Below, one piece after another: positions 30,512 through 39,985 of a DNA stretch of 64,000 nt (its first letter is position 1; each line of letters opens with the position of its first letter). Source of the DNA: Acinetobacter celticus. Its GTDB lineage: Bacteria > Pseudomonadota > Gammaproteobacteria > Pseudomonadales > Moraxellaceae. The translations under genes were made by a program, and so were the position numbers. The notes beneath the pieces are model-generated. The model was not told where the DNA came from and did no database searches. It was given only the letters and a program-made list of their open reading frames with translations. The stretch covers positions 62,001-126,000 of the forward strand of contig NZ_MBDL01000012.1 of assembly GCF_001707755.1 (NCBI RefSeq). Reading direction: 5' to 3'.

Positions 30512-30541
30512 AAAAAATTCCTCACTTTGAGGGATTTTTTA
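30512..30541 (+). terminator. Probable original ponA terminator, now displaced
   Basis: A 12-bp stem (AAAAAATTCCTC / GAGGGATTTTTT, one T-G pair) with loop ACTTT ends in a T-run on the + strand. The G-T pair becomes a mismatch on the - strand, so it is better suited to + transcripts. The only + strand gene upstream is ponA, beyond the inserted element. It may also serve rlmA on the other strand. Confidence 0.7.
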
Positions 30542-30556
30542 TTCCTGAGACTGAGC

Positions 30557-31360
30557 TTATTTTTTTTGAAAAATAAACAGTTGGAACTGTGCATTTAGTG
30601 CATATCGTTCTTTTGCTTCTAAATCGTTTCGGCGTTCAGCCTTGGCTTTATATGCATAAGGTGTCATCGCAATCAGATGCTTTAATTCCTGTTGCGACAG
30701 TAACATTGGTGCAGCAATGACGTGCTCTTCCAATAATTCAAAAGCATCTTCCAATTGATGTACAAATTTATGCGGATCATGCGCCTGAACCTCTTCAAAT
30801 AAAGCTTCACGCATGGCATATAAATGTTGTGGTGCTGGCGTCACTACCATCAAGTAAGCCTTGGGCTTGAGTACACGCAAAATTTCTTCTTTTGGAATAG
30901 GACTAAACAAGCTGCTACATAAATCAATCGATTGATCCATAACGGGTAAGGTTGCACCCGTCCCCACCACCCAAGTCACCTCTTTGTTTAACTTCGCTGC
31001 CACTTGTACTGCATTTTTAGCAATGTCTACACCAATACACTGCATAACCTCACTTTGCATTGCATCGGTGTAATAGCCTTCGCCACACCCAATATCGAGC
31101 AGGTGTTCAATATGCAACGCTTTAATTTTTTCGACGACAGCCTGTTGCAAAGGCGCATAATGACCTGCGCTTAAAAATGCACGGCGTGCTTGTACAGATT
31201 CAGGTGTATCTCCTGGATTTTTACTGTGCTTATGCTGTACCACATGTAAATTGACGTAACCCTGCTTTGCCACATCATAACTATGATTATTTTCACAGCG
31301 CCATGTTTTATCCGTCAGCTCTAATTGCTTACGGCAAACTGGACACATCAGCAGATTCAT
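30557..31360 (-). CDS. rlmA: 23S rRNA (guanine745-N1)-methyltransferase
   Basis: RlmA methylates G745 of 23S rRNA using S-adenosylmethionine. The 267-aa protein has an N-terminal zinc-binding site (CPVC, then C and H in RCENNHSYD), the AKQGYVNLHVVQHK block and NPGDTPESVQARRAFLSAGHY. The SAM motif LLDIGCGEGYY follows near residue 90. I start at ATG 31360 because GGAG stands six bases before it; two in-frame alternatives lie at 31363 (ATG) and 31372 (TTG). It follows the mraY terminator but is transcribed the same way. Confidence 0.92.
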   Translation of the reverse strand: MNLLMCPVCRKQLELTDKTWRCENNHSYDVAKQGYVNLHVVQHKHSKNPGDTPESVQARRAFLSAGHYAPLQQAVVEKIKALHIEHLLDIGCGEGYYTDAMQSEVMQCIGVDIAKNAVQVAAKLNKEVTWVVGTGATLPVMDQSIDLCSSLFSPIPKEEILRVLKPKAYLMVVTPAPQHLYAMREALFEEVQAHDPHKFVHQLEDAFELLEEHVIAAPMLLSQQELKHLIAMTPYAYKAKAERRNDLEAKERYALNAQFQLFIFQKK

Positions 31361-31388
31361 CATTTTCTCCAAAGCCTTTCAGGCATAA

Positions 31389-31413
31389 AAAAAGCCGGCA
31401 AATGCCGACTTTT
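31389..31413 (-). terminator. Terminator after mraY
   Basis: On the - strand, AAAGTCGGC pairs with GCCGGCTTT (one T-G pair) around loop ATTT, followed by a run of T. It lies 15 bases after the mraY stop and closes the dcw-type operon before rlmA. Confidence 0.85.
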
Positions 31414-31427
31414 CACATTTCATTCGC

Positions 31428-32546
31428 TTAACGCAATTTTAAGGTCATTAGACCTAAAACTACCAGCATAATTGTAATAATCCAGAAACGGATCACGACT
31501 TGGGTTTCACGCCAGCCTTTTTTCTCATAATGATGATGCAATGGTGCCATCAAGAACACCCGCTTATTGCGCATGCGTAATGAACCAATTTGCAGAAAGA
31601 CTGAAATTGCTTCTACGACAAAAACACCGCCCATAATCGCAAAAACAATTTCCTGACGAACCATGACTGCAATTGTACCCAACATTGCACCCAGTGATAA
31701 TGCACCCACATCTCCCATAAATATTTGGGCGGGATGTGCGTTATACCAAAGGAAGGCCAAGCCAGCGCCAATCATGGCAGCACAAATCACCACCAATTCA
31801 GAGGCATATTTCACATACGGAATATGTAAATAATCCGCAAAGCGAGTATCACCGGCCAAGTAAGCAAATACACCCAGACCTGCCGCCACAAGTACAATTG
31901 GCATAATCGCCAAACCATCTAAACCATCGGTTAGGTTGACGGCATTGGATGCACCGTTAATAACTAAATAAGTAAAAATAATGAAGCCAATCCCCAAAGG
32001 AATAGCAGATAACGGAATACTGATTTCTTTAAAGAATGGAATCAGTACGTCTAACATATCCGCCGTTTGTGTCGGGCTGACTTGTTGCTTCGCAATGACA
32101 TAGAGCGCAATACCTGCGCCCAATGAGCCCACAGAAGTCCAAAAGAATTTTTTCTTTGCAGGTAGACCCGCATTGTCTTTATAACGAACTTTAATCCAAT
32201 CATCGGCCCAACCCACAGCACCAAAAATCACCATGACTGCCAAGACAATCCAAACATAAGGATTCGACAAATCTGCCCAAAGCAAAGTCGAAATACCAAT
32301 GGAAAGTAGAATTAAAATCCCCCCCATTGTCGGAGTACCCATTTTTTTGGCATGGTTTTCTGGTGCAAATGAGCTGACTGCTTGGCCATATTTTAAGGCC
32401 TGTAGTTTACGAATCATGACCGGACCAAGTACCAAACCAATGGTCAGTGCGGTCAATACGCTTAACAGTGAGCGCAATGTTAAATAACGAACCACTTGGA
32501 ACGAGCTGTGATAGCCCGCAAGCTGTTCAAATAACCATAACAACAT
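31428..32546 (-). CDS. mraY: Phospho-N-acetylmuramoyl-pentapeptide-transferase
   Basis: MraY joins UDP-MurNAc-pentapeptide to undecaprenyl phosphate to form lipid I at the inner membrane. The 372-aa protein is polytopic, with about ten membrane segments. It has the family blocks [22 protein letters not shown] (catalytic Asp pair), [14 protein letters not shown] and [12 protein letters not shown], and the [21 protein letters not shown] stretch near the C-terminus. It starts one base after the murF stop, as the last gene of the rsmH-ftsL-ftsI-murE-murF-mraY run. Length is slightly above the E. coli enzyme. Confidence 0.97.
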   Translation of the reverse strand: MLLWLFEQLAGYHSSFQVVRYLTLRSLLSVLTALTIGLVLGPVMIRKLQALKYGQAVSSFAPENHAKKMGTPTMGGILILLSIGISTLLWADLSNPYVWIVLAVMVIFGAVGWADDWIKVRYKDNAGLPAKKKFFWTSVGSLGAGIALYVIAKQQVSPTQTADMLDVLIPFFKEISIPLSAIPLGIGFIIFTYLVINGASNAVNLTDGLDGLAIMPIVLVAAGLGVFAYLAGDTRFADYLHIPYVKYASELVVICAAMIGAGLAFLWYNAHPAQIFMGDVGALSLGAMLGTIAVMVRQEIVFAIMGGVFVVEAISVFLQIGSLRMRNKRVFLMAPLHHHYEKKGWRETQVVIRFWIITIMLVVLGLMTLKLR

Positions 32547-33956
32547 TTAGAGTTTCTCCATCAAGTCAGCCATCAATGTTTCCATGTGGGTATAACGCGA
32601 ACCTTTAAACAGAAAACTCATGGACTGAGGCTGATGTGTTTCGACAAGACTGAATAAAAAAGGCAGTGCTTGTTCTTGGGTTAAAAATGCCTGTAATTTT
32701 TTGCCATATTGCGTACTGCGTGCGCCTTCCTGCATGGCAGGAGCAAATTCACCAACAGCAACCACAAAATGAATACCATTAACAGAGACTAAGTCGCGAC
32801 CCAACATATAATGTTGCTGTGCTGCTGTCGCGCCAAGCTCACCAATATCACCCACCACCATGACCTTAATACCCGTCTGCTGTGCCAAAACTTCAGCTGC
32901 CGCTCGCATAGATGTTGGGTTAGCGTTATAGGTATCATCAATAAACAAATGCTGCTTATCTGAAATAAAGTTTAAACGACCTTTGGCACCTGTGGCATTT
33001 TCCAGACCAATAACAATATCATCTAAGCCAATACCAATAGAAAGTGCAAAAGCCACAGCGGCCGTCGCATTTTCTACATTATGCGCGCCAGCAAATGGCA
33101 AATTGATATGACGCACGCCGTGTGGGGTATGTAGGTCAAAACTAGCCGACTGTGCCTGTAATTGGATCTCAGAAGCAAAAACATCGCCTCCTTGACCAAA
33201 ACTCATAACTTTTTCAGTTTGCACAGCACCACGAATTACATCACTAAAATCATCGACTATAGGTACAATGGAAGTGCCTGATTTTGCAATATGTGCATAA
33301 ATTTCAGATTTTGCACGGCAAATCCCATCACGACCACCGAACTCACCCAAATGTGCCGTACCAATATTTAAAATACCTGCAACCTGTGGTTGCACTAAAT
33401 TTGAGGTGTAATCAATTTCACCTTGATGGCTTGCACCCAGCTCCATCACTGCATATTGATGCTCTGGACGTAATTCCAAAAGCATCATTGGCACACCTAA
33501 ATCATTATTCAAATTACCACGGGTGATGAGAGTTGGTGCCAAACGTGACAAAATACTGCCCAACATTTCTTTAGTGGTGGTTTTCCCACTACTGCCCGTC
33601 AATGCCATCACTTTTAATTGTGGGTTCTGCGCACGGCGATAAGCGCCCAAATGCCCCAGAGCCAAACGTGTGTCTTCGACTACCAACTGGCAAATATCCA
33701 CATCGACAGGATGACTCACAATAGCAACTTCACAGCCATTACTGGCCACTTGTACAATAAAGTCATGCGCATCAAAACGCTCACCCTTGAGCGCAAGAAA
33801 AGCATCACCTTGTTCTGCATGGCGCGAATCAGTCAAAATACGTTTGATTGGCCCTTCTGGCACTTTTGCATAATGCCAATGACCTTGTGTGGCCTGAGCC
33901 AATTGCAATGCTGTCCACGGCTCTAAAGTAACGGTACTGGTTGTTGAGGTATGCAT
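32547..33956 (-). CDS. murF: UDP-N-acetylmuramoyl-tripeptide--D-alanyl-D-alanine ligase
   Basis: MurF adds D-Ala-D-Ala to UDP-MurNAc-tripeptide, the last cytoplasmic precursor step. The 469-aa protein has the N-terminal domain (LKGERFDAHDFI), the ATP P-loop ALTGSSGKTTTKEML near residue 115, the central NLNNDLGVP and GASHQGEIDY blocks, and the C-terminal FIDDTYNANPTSM and VGDIGELG motifs. It lies between murE (8-base gap) and mraY. All expected motifs are present. Confidence 0.97.
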   Translation of the reverse strand: MHTSTTSTVTLEPWTALQLAQATQGHWHYAKVPEGPIKRILTDSRHAEQGDAFLALKGERFDAHDFIVQVASNGCEVAIVSHPVDVDICQLVVEDTRLALGHLGAYRRAQNPQLKVMALTGSSGKTTTKEMLGSILSRLAPTLITRGNLNNDLGVPMMLLELRPEHQYAVMELGASHQGEIDYTSNLVQPQVAGILNIGTAHLGEFGGRDGICRAKSEIYAHIAKSGTSIVPIVDDFSDVIRGAVQTEKVMSFGQGGDVFASEIQLQAQSASFDLHTPHGVRHINLPFAGAHNVENATAAVAFALSIGIGLDDIVIGLENATGAKGRLNFISDKQHLFIDDTYNANPTSMRAAAEVLAQQTGIKVMVVGDIGELGATAAQQHYMLGRDLVSVNGIHFVVAVGEFAPAMQEGARSTQYGKKLQAFLTQEQALPFLFSLVETHQPQSMSFLFKGSRYTHMETLMADLMEKL

Positions 33957-33964
33957 ATTTTTTC

Positions 33965-35461
33965 CTATTGCGCTGGATATGCTGCATTTGTTTGATAGTG
34001 CTGTGAATTAATTGCAGATTGCACTTCTACCACGTCATCAAACCAATGACGTACACCATCTATTTCTTGATAATTTTCATGGCCTTTACCTGCAATCACC
34101 ACAATATCACCGTCCTTGGCATTGGCTACAGCAAATTTAATGGCTTCACGACGATCATGAATTTCATGCATTGTGTGCTGATCAAAATCAATACCGGCTT
34201 TCATATCGGCAAAAATTTGTTCAGGATTTTCCGTCCGCGGGTTATCCGACGTTATTAACGCAATATTGGCATAGTCTAAAGCCGCTTGTGTCATCAATGG
34301 ACGCTTGCCACGATCACGGTCACCCCCGCAACCAAATACCGCCCATAAGTCATTCGTCACATGGCGTTTCAGGGTCTGAAGCACTTGAATTAAAGCATCT
34401 GGGGTATGTGCATAATCAACAATAAATAAGCGTTCATCATCACGTAATACCTGCATACGGCCCGGTGCACCCTGAAGTTTTGGCACGACCGCGATTAAAT
34501 CTGCCAAAGCAAAACCTGCTTGCTCTACGGCAATTAAACTTGCCACAATATTTTCAATATTGAAGTGCCCCAACAACGGACTGTGCACTTCAAAACACCC
34601 CTTTGCCGTCAATAATTTAAAAGATGCGCCACTTAAACTATAGAGAATATCTTGAACCTGATAGTCAGCAACTTGCGTGGTGGAATACGTTAAAATTTGA
34701 GGTTGGGCAGGATTATGTTGCGCTGCATCAAGCATCACGTGAGCATGTGCATCATCTATATTAATAATCGCAACTTTGAGCGATTCAAACTTAAACAAAC
34801 CAGATTTTGCTTCGGCATAAGCCTCTAAGGTTTTGTGATAGTCCAAATGATCACGACTTAAATTACTATAGGCCGCAATTTCAATTGCGCAGCCATTCAA
34901 ACGACCTTGTTCTAAACCATGTGAACTGGCTTCAATTGAAGCAAATTCTGCACCTTGTAAGGCATAGTCGTGCAAGGCATTTTGCATATGCAACGCATCT
35001 AGCGTGGTATGTGACGATGCCTCTAAATTGGGCAAGATGCCATTTCCCGTGGTTCCCATGACGGCACATTTTTTGCCTTGTAGCATTAACAATTCGGCAA
35101 TTAAGCGTGAAATCGTGGTCTTGCCATTGGTGCCTGTTACCGCAATCATTCGCGCAGGTGAAATAGGCTGTACTGCTTGTAAATATTGCTTTTGCCACTG
35201 TCCCATTAACTGGCGGGCATTTGCGACGGTAAAACTGTTTTCAAGAGCTAAGTCGGTTTCAGAAATGACCGCTAAAGCCCCTTGATCTAAAGCCATTTGG
35301 GCAAATTGTGCAGTTTTTTCAGGTTGTGAAAATGAAGTCAGGGCAATAAAAATTTGCCCTGTAGTCACTTTTCGACTATCCAGATTGAACCCACTAAAGG
35401 ACTGTGTCATCCATATCGCAGGTTCATTGACGGTGTAGAGATCTTGAAATGTAATGGACAT
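33965..35461 (-). CDS. murE: UDP-N-acetylmuramoyl-tripeptide synthetase, meso-diaminopimelate type
   Basis: MurE attaches meso-diaminopimelate to UDP-MurNAc-L-Ala-D-Glu. The 498-aa protein has the P-loop VTGTNGKTTISRL near residue 113, the carbamylated-lysine region with YAEAKSGLF, and the SDNPRTENPEQ motif, whose DNPR signature marks DAP rather than lysine specificity. FGCGGDRDRGKRPLM and IAGKGHENYQE follow. It follows ftsI by seven bases. Confidence 0.97.
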   Translation of the reverse strand: MSITFQDLYTVNEPAIWMTQSFSGFNLDSRKVTTGQIFIALTSFSQPEKTAQFAQMALDQGALAVISETDLALENSFTVANARQLMGQWQKQYLQAVQPISPARMIAVTGTNGKTTISRLIAELLMLQGKKCAVMGTTGNGILPNLEASSHTTLDALHMQNALHDYALQGAEFASIEASSHGLEQGRLNGCAIEIAAYSNLSRDHLDYHKTLEAYAEAKSGLFKFESLKVAIINIDDAHAHVMLDAAQHNPAQPQILTYSTTQVADYQVQDILYSLSGASFKLLTAKGCFEVHSPLLGHFNIENIVASLIAVEQAGFALADLIAVVPKLQGAPGRMQVLRDDERLFIVDYAHTPDALIQVLQTLKRHVTNDLWAVFGCGGDRDRGKRPLMTQAALDYANIALITSDNPRTENPEQIFADMKAGIDFDQHTMHEIHDRREAIKFAVANAKDGDIVVIAGKGHENYQEIDGVRHWFDDVVEVQSAINSQHYQTNAAYPAQ

Positions 35462-35468
35462 TCATCAC

Positions 35469-37298
35469 CTATTTACTGGATTGAGGAGTATCTAAAGGTT
35501 TATCTAAAGGCACGTTCATTAGGCGCAAAGACTCTTGCATGACACGCGCAAAAACAGGTGCTGAAACAGTCCCACCAAAATAACTGCCTTTTGGGTTTTC
35601 GACCACAACCACCATAGCAATACGTGGATTACTGACTGGTGCAACACCAGCAAATAAAGCACGATATTCGGTGGTTGAATAGCCTTTGCGGTCTGGGCGT
35701 AATTTATGTGCTGTACCTGTTTTACCACCAACCCGATAACCTGAAATATTAGCACGAGTCGCAGTACCGCCAGGCATGGCAGCAGATTCCATCATTGCCA
35801 GCACTTGATCTGCAATGACTGGGCTAATCATCTGTTCGCCTTTCGGCTGTTCTTCTAGTTTGTACAGACTCAAAGGCATTTTCAGGCCTTTATTGGCCAG
35901 CATGGCGTAGGCATCTGACATTTGTAAAACCGTTGCATTCAAACCATAACCATAGGCCATAGTCGCAACTTCAGACACGTTCCATTTGCTTTTTGGCAAA
36001 ATTAAACCAGCACTTTCACCCGGAAATTTCACCGCAGAACGCTGACCAAAACCTAAGCGCTGATAAAACGTTGGTAAAGTTGCATAAGGTAAAGATAAAG
36101 CAATTTTTGCCACACCCACGTTAGAGGATTTTTGAATAATTCCACCTAGCGTTAAAGCACCATAATTATGGGTGTCGCGAATAGTATGATTACCAACGCG
36201 CATAGAACCCGGCGAGGTATTCACCACACTATTGGGCATATATTTACCGCTTTCCAATGCCATCGCAACGGTCAGTGGTTTCATGGTTGACCCTGGCTCG
36301 AACGAGTCCACGGCGCCACGGTTACGCATCGCATCTTTATTATTCAAGCTACTTTTATCATTTGGATTGTATGACGGCCAGCTGTTCATCGCTAAAATTT
36401 CACCCGTCTTTACATCTACCGCAATGGCCGTCGCTGAACGCGCATTATTGGCCACACCTGCTGCAGTCAATTCACGGTACATAATGTACTGCAAACGCGA
36501 ATCGATACTGAGTGTAATATTTTCACCCGGCTCAACTTCTTTCACCACTTCTGGGTCTTTAACACGATTGCCTTTTTTATCGCGAACAATCTGTTGTTCG
36601 CCATCAATACCTGCAAGACGCTGATTCAGTTGCATCTCCAAACCTTCAACCCCTACTCCTTCACTATTGGTCAAACCAATAATTTGTGAATTGGGCTGTG
36701 GCTGTGGATAGTAGCGTTTATAGTTCTTTTCCAGATAAACGCCCTGAAAATCACGCTTCATAATGAGTTCAGCTTGCTGTGGTGGCACTTCTTTTTGTAA
36801 TATCAAATAACGAGAGCGTGGTCGCTCGCTCATTTTTTTACGCAGTTCTGCTCGGTCTATGCCGACAGCATCGGCAATTTCATCCAGATTCAAGTTTTTA
36901 TCGGGTAACTGGCGCTTCAGTTTGCGGTTATTCGGGTCTTTCCTCAGTTCCGCAGTAATCTCTTCGTATAACTGTTTATTGTCAAAATAATCACGCGGAT
37001 CAATTACCACTTTCATGACTGGCGTACTAATCGCCAATGGCACGCCATGACGATCATAAATAACGCCACGCATGGCTTTAATTTTTTCAGTTCTTAAAAT
37101 TTTGGCATTGGCTTTATTTTGCAAAAAGTCTTTATTGATGACTTGCACATAAAACGCACGACCGACCAAGGCAAGAAAACACAGTAGCACTACACCCCAC
37201 ATGAGATAAAAACGCCACATCTCTACGCTAATGACATTTTTACCTGTCACTGCCTGCTGTTTTTTCCGCACTGTTTGCTTAATTCTTTTCTCAACCAT
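35469..37298 (-). CDS. ftsI: Penicillin-binding protein 3 (septal transpeptidase)
   Basis: FtsI cross-links septal peptidoglycan and is a main target of beta-lactams. From ATG 37298 the protein is 609 aa: a basic cytoplasmic tail, a membrane helix (about 30-50), the pedestal domain, and the transpeptidase with STMK (active Ser337), SSN and KTGTAHKL. I reject the longer upstream frame because it would overlap ftsL, and because 609-610 residues is the usual Acinetobacter length as I recall it. It starts 13 bases after ftsL. No frameshift is seen; resistance substitutions cannot be judged without a reference. Confidence 0.95.
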   Translation of the reverse strand: MVEKRIKQTVRKKQQAVTGKNVISVEMWRFYLMWGVVLLCFLALVGRAFYVQVINKDFLQNKANAKILRTEKIKAMRGVIYDRHGVPLAISTPVMKVVIDPRDYFDNKQLYEEITAELRKDPNNRKLKRQLPDKNLNLDEIADAVGIDRAELRKKMSERPRSRYLILQKEVPPQQAELIMKRDFQGVYLEKNYKRYYPQPQPNSQIIGLTNSEGVGVEGLEMQLNQRLAGIDGEQQIVRDKKGNRVKDPEVVKEVEPGENITLSIDSRLQYIMYRELTAAGVANNARSATAIAVDVKTGEILAMNSWPSYNPNDKSSLNNKDAMRNRGAVDSFEPGSTMKPLTVAMALESGKYMPNSVVNTSPGSMRVGNHTIRDTHNYGALTLGGIIQKSSNVGVAKIALSLPYATLPTFYQRLGFGQRSAVKFPGESAGLILPKSKWNVSEVATMAYGYGLNATVLQMSDAYAMLANKGLKMPLSLYKLEEQPKGEQMISPVIADQVLAMMESAAMPGGTATRANISGYRVGGKTGTAHKLRPDRKGYSTTEYRALFAGVAPVSNPRIAMVVVVENPKGSYFGGTVSAPVFARVMQESLRLMNVPLDKPLDTPQSSK

Positions 37299-37311
37299 GG
37301 TACAGCTAGCC

Positions 37312-37644
37312 TTATTTTTTCTCTTCTGAAGTCTGAGGTAAAGATATAACCACTGTTTGTGCAACTGGTGGTGAATACATCCGAAGCTGCGTCACAGCAC
37401 GTGTACCAATTTGTGCTGTCGCGCCAAAGGTTTGTTGCTCAATCAGCAAACGCCCCCATTCAGCGTTCAAGTCATCTCGTTCACGTAAATAAGTACTGAG
37501 TTTGCGATAGTCTTGGCGATATTCAAAGACCTGAAAGACCACAACCACAGCACTTATAAACACCAATGCCAGTAAAATGGCATAAGTCACCGATTTCTTC
37601 AGCTTTAAATTGTCAGATACTTTTGCTATTGCTTCAGTTTTCAT
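37312..37644 (-). CDS. ftsL: Cell division protein FtsL
   Basis: This 110-aa bitopic protein has a short cytoplasmic N-terminus and a membrane helix (about residues 19-40, VTYAILLALVFISAVVVVFQV). A periplasmic heptad-like region (DYRKLSTYLRERDDLNAEWGRL) and LLIEQQTFG follow, the FtsL pattern. It joins FtsB and FtsQ to activate FtsWI at the septum. It sits between rsmH and ftsI, the normal order. FtsL is poorly conserved, so the call relies on topology and place. Confidence 0.92.
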   Translation of the reverse strand: MKTEAIAKVSDNLKLKKSVTYAILLALVFISAVVVVFQVFEYRQDYRKLSTYLRERDDLNAEWGRLLIEQQTFGATAQIGTRAVTQLRMYSPPVAQTVVISLPQTSEEKK

Positions 37645-37654
37645 TATTCGCCTT

Positions 37655-38566
37655 TTAAGCTAAACGTTCAGCCACACGAAGCCATGCACTGCGTGAACGC
37701 GGATTGGCTTTAACTTCTTCTTCGCTGGCACGAATACGGGCTATTTTTTTCAAACGGCGGGTATCTTCCCGTTCTTGAGGCATGCCCCAACCTGTGTCTT
37801 CGGCCAAAGTTGATTCTTTTTGAATAAACTGTTTAATCAATCGGTCTTCCAATGAATGGAAACTAATCACCGCTAAGGTTGCTTCTGGCTTTAGTACAGC
37901 TACCGCTTGAGGTAGGAACGCTTCAATATCATCTAATTCTTTATTGATGGCAATACGAATCGCCTGAAAAGTCCGCGTTGCTGCGTGTTTATTTTTTTCC
38001 CACTTTGGATGTGCCACTTTCACAATTTCAGCCAATTGTGCAGTGGTATCAATATATCCTGCATTTTTAATGGCTTTGGCAATGCGGCGGCTATAACGCT
38101 CTTCACCATATTTAAAAATCACATTCGCCAAATCTTCTTCTTTAATATTCACCAACCATTCCGCTGCCGTTGGCCCTTGCGAGTTATCCATTCGCATATC
38201 CAAAGGGCCATCTTTCATAAAACTAAAACCACGCTCTGCCTGATCTAACTGAGGTGAAGACACCCCTAAGTCAGCCATGACACCATCAACCACCTCTATA
38301 CCACGTGCCTGTAATTCCTGTTGCATGTCTGCAAAACTGGCATGAATAATAATAAAGCGAGGGTCTTCTTGCGCCAATGCAGCCGCTGTTTCTAGTGCTT
38401 GCGGGTCTTTATCAAAGGCATAAACACGTGAATTTGCATCTAATTTAGACAATAACAAACGGGTGTGTCCCCCGCGTCCAAAAGTGCCATCCACATAAAT
38501 TCCTGTATTACGCCCAGCAAGCAAGGCATCAACGGTTTCGTGAAGTAATACAGAAATATGCGACAT
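37655..38566 (-). CDS. rsmH: 16S rRNA (cytosine1402-N4)-methyltransferase
   Basis: RsmH (MraW) methylates the N4 position of C1402 in 16S rRNA, which tunes start codon choice. The 303-aa protein has HISVLLHETVDALL at the start, the SAM motif YVDGTFGRGGHTRLLL near residue 25, VDGVMADLGVSSPQLD and FSFMKDGPLDMRMD, and a C-terminal region with VISFHSLEDRLIKQF. It heads the cell-wall operon; no mraZ gene precedes it, unlike in E. coli. The start is supported by a good family N-terminus. Confidence 0.97.
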   Translation of the reverse strand: MSHISVLLHETVDALLAGRNTGIYVDGTFGRGGHTRLLLSKLDANSRVYAFDKDPQALETAAALAQEDPRFIIIHASFADMQQELQARGIEVVDGVMADLGVSSPQLDQAERGFSFMKDGPLDMRMDNSQGPTAAEWLVNIKEEDLANVIFKYGEERYSRRIAKAIKNAGYIDTTAQLAEIVKVAHPKWEKNKHAATRTFQAIRIAINKELDDIEAFLPQAVAVLKPEATLAVISFHSLEDRLIKQFIQKESTLAEDTGWGMPQEREDTRRLKKIARIRASEEEVKANPRSRSAWLRVAERLA

Positions 38567-38965
38567 ATATAATTTTCAAGACAGTCAAAAAGTAACTGCA
38601 CATTATTACCTTGTTTTAACAAAGCTCCAAACGTCTTTTTGTAGGAAAATATTACTTTTCATGGGGAAAACCGTTTTTGAGATTTTCATATTGAAATTAA
38701 TGCTGATTTTATTGTCATTCTAACTATTTTTTTAAATAAAAATGATTTTAATCGAATCCCAAGTTATGCATGGCATCCTGCCAAATGTCATACGTGCGAT
38801 GCCACAACATCTGGTGAAATAATATTTTTCACTCAATCCAATGCAAAAAAAAACAAGCGCAATATCATTTTGAGTAATACAAAGCACTTATCCTGTAATC
38901 AAAACACCTAATCAAGCACTCATAAAAAAGCCAATCAAGGTGATTGGCTTTTGGGACAGCTAGAA
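38567..38965. other. Intergenic region upstream of rsmH, 399 bases
   Basis: This spacer holds the likely dcw operon promoter near its left end (a TTGGAG then TAATAA pair with 16 bases between, reading the - strand, about 38600-38630, weak) and the sbp terminator near its right end. No open frame with coding character was seen. Confidence 0.4.
38926..38952 (-). terminator. Terminator after the sulfate-binding protein gene
   Basis: A 12-bp perfect stem (AAAAGCCAATCA / TGATTGGCTTTT) with a three-base loop is followed by T residues on the - strand. It lies 13 bases after the sbp stop. The structure is nearly symmetric, so it may work in both directions. Confidence 0.88.
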
Positions 38966-39985
38966 TTAACGTTTTGAATTATAAATTTGGTCGAAAGTTG
39001 CACCATTCACAAAATGGGCTTGTTGTGCTTTGGCCCAACCACCAAAGACTTCATCAATAGTAAACGTTTTCAATGGTGGAAATTGCGCTTTATATTTAGC
39101 TAGAACTTCAGCATTGCGCGGACGGTAGAAATGTTTCGCTGCCATTTCTTGGCCCAATGGAGAATATAGATAATTGATATAACCTGTCGCTAACCATTTA
39201 TTGCCATTTTTCTCGACTGTTTTATCCACTATAGCCACAGAAGGCTCGGTCAAAATTGAAATAGATGGATAAACAATATCAAATTTGCCTTTACCCAAGG
39301 TTTTTTGAGTCACCAGTGCTTCATTTTCCCAAGTGAGTAAGACATCACCAATACCACGTTCTGCAAACGTAGTCATAGATGCGCGTGCCGCCGAGTCCAT
39401 TACTTTCACGTTGTGATACATCTTGCCCACAAAATCTTTGGCTTTAGCATCATTACCACCGGGTTGTTTTAACGCATAGCCCCAAGCAGAGAGATAGACC
39501 CAACGTGGTAGTCCCCCCGTTTTTGGGTTTGGCGTAATAATTTGCACGCCGGGCTTGGTTAAATCTGACCAATCTTTAATATTTTTAGGATTGCCTTTAC
39601 GCACCATAAAGACAATGGTTGAGGTATAAGGCGCAGAGTTATATGGAAACTCTTTTTGCCAACCCGGCTGAATCTGACCCGATTTAACAATCTCATCAAT
39701 GTCATTGGCCAAAGCCAAAGTCACCACATCCCCTTTTAGCCCATCAACCACAGAACGGGCTTGTTTACCTGAGCCACCATGCGACTGTTTAAAATTGACC
39801 GTTTTACCTGTGCGATCTTTCCAATAACCACCAAAAGACTTGTTGAATTCATCGTAAAATTCACGTGTTGCATCATAAGACACATTTAAAAATTCACGGT
39901 CAGCTGCTTGAGCCGTGGTTGCGGTCATTGCAACACCAGTGCAAAGCAAAGCAACGCTAAGCCAAACTTTTAATTGATTTTTCAT
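38966..39985 (-). CDS. sbp: Sulfate/thiosulfate ABC transporter periplasmic binding protein
   Basis: The 339-aa protein has a Sec signal peptide (cleavage after AATTAQA near residue 27). The mature part starts REFLNVSYDATREFYDEFN, the sulfate-binding protein pattern, with QSHGGSGKQARSVVDGL forming the anion-binding loop and LTWENEALVT later. It captures sulfate or thiosulfate for import. The transporter genes cysTWA are not adjacent, so it works with a system encoded elsewhere. Start context is odd: the leader reads TACTCCT, the complement of a ribosome site, before the ATG. Confidence 0.94.
   Translation of the reverse strand: MKNQLKVWLSVALLCTGVAMTATTAQAADREFLNVSYDATREFYDEFNKSFGGYWKDRTGKTVNFKQSHGGSGKQARSVVDGLKGDVVTLALANDIDEIVKSGQIQPGWQKEFPYNSAPYTSTIVFMVRKGNPKNIKDWSDLTKPGVQIITPNPKTGGLPRWVYLSAWGYALKQPGGNDAKAKDFVGKMYHNVKVMDSAARASMTTFAERGIGDVLLTWENEALVTQKTLGKGKFDIVYPSISILTEPSVAIVDKTVEKNGNKWLATGYINYLYSPLGQEMAAKHFYRPRNAEVLAKYKAQFPPLKTFTIDEVFGGWAKAQQAHFVNGATFDQIYNSKR

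Noticed and set aside
37299..37364. Longer ftsI start
   Set aside because: It would overlap the ftsL gene; the shorter form gives the usual length and active-site numbering.
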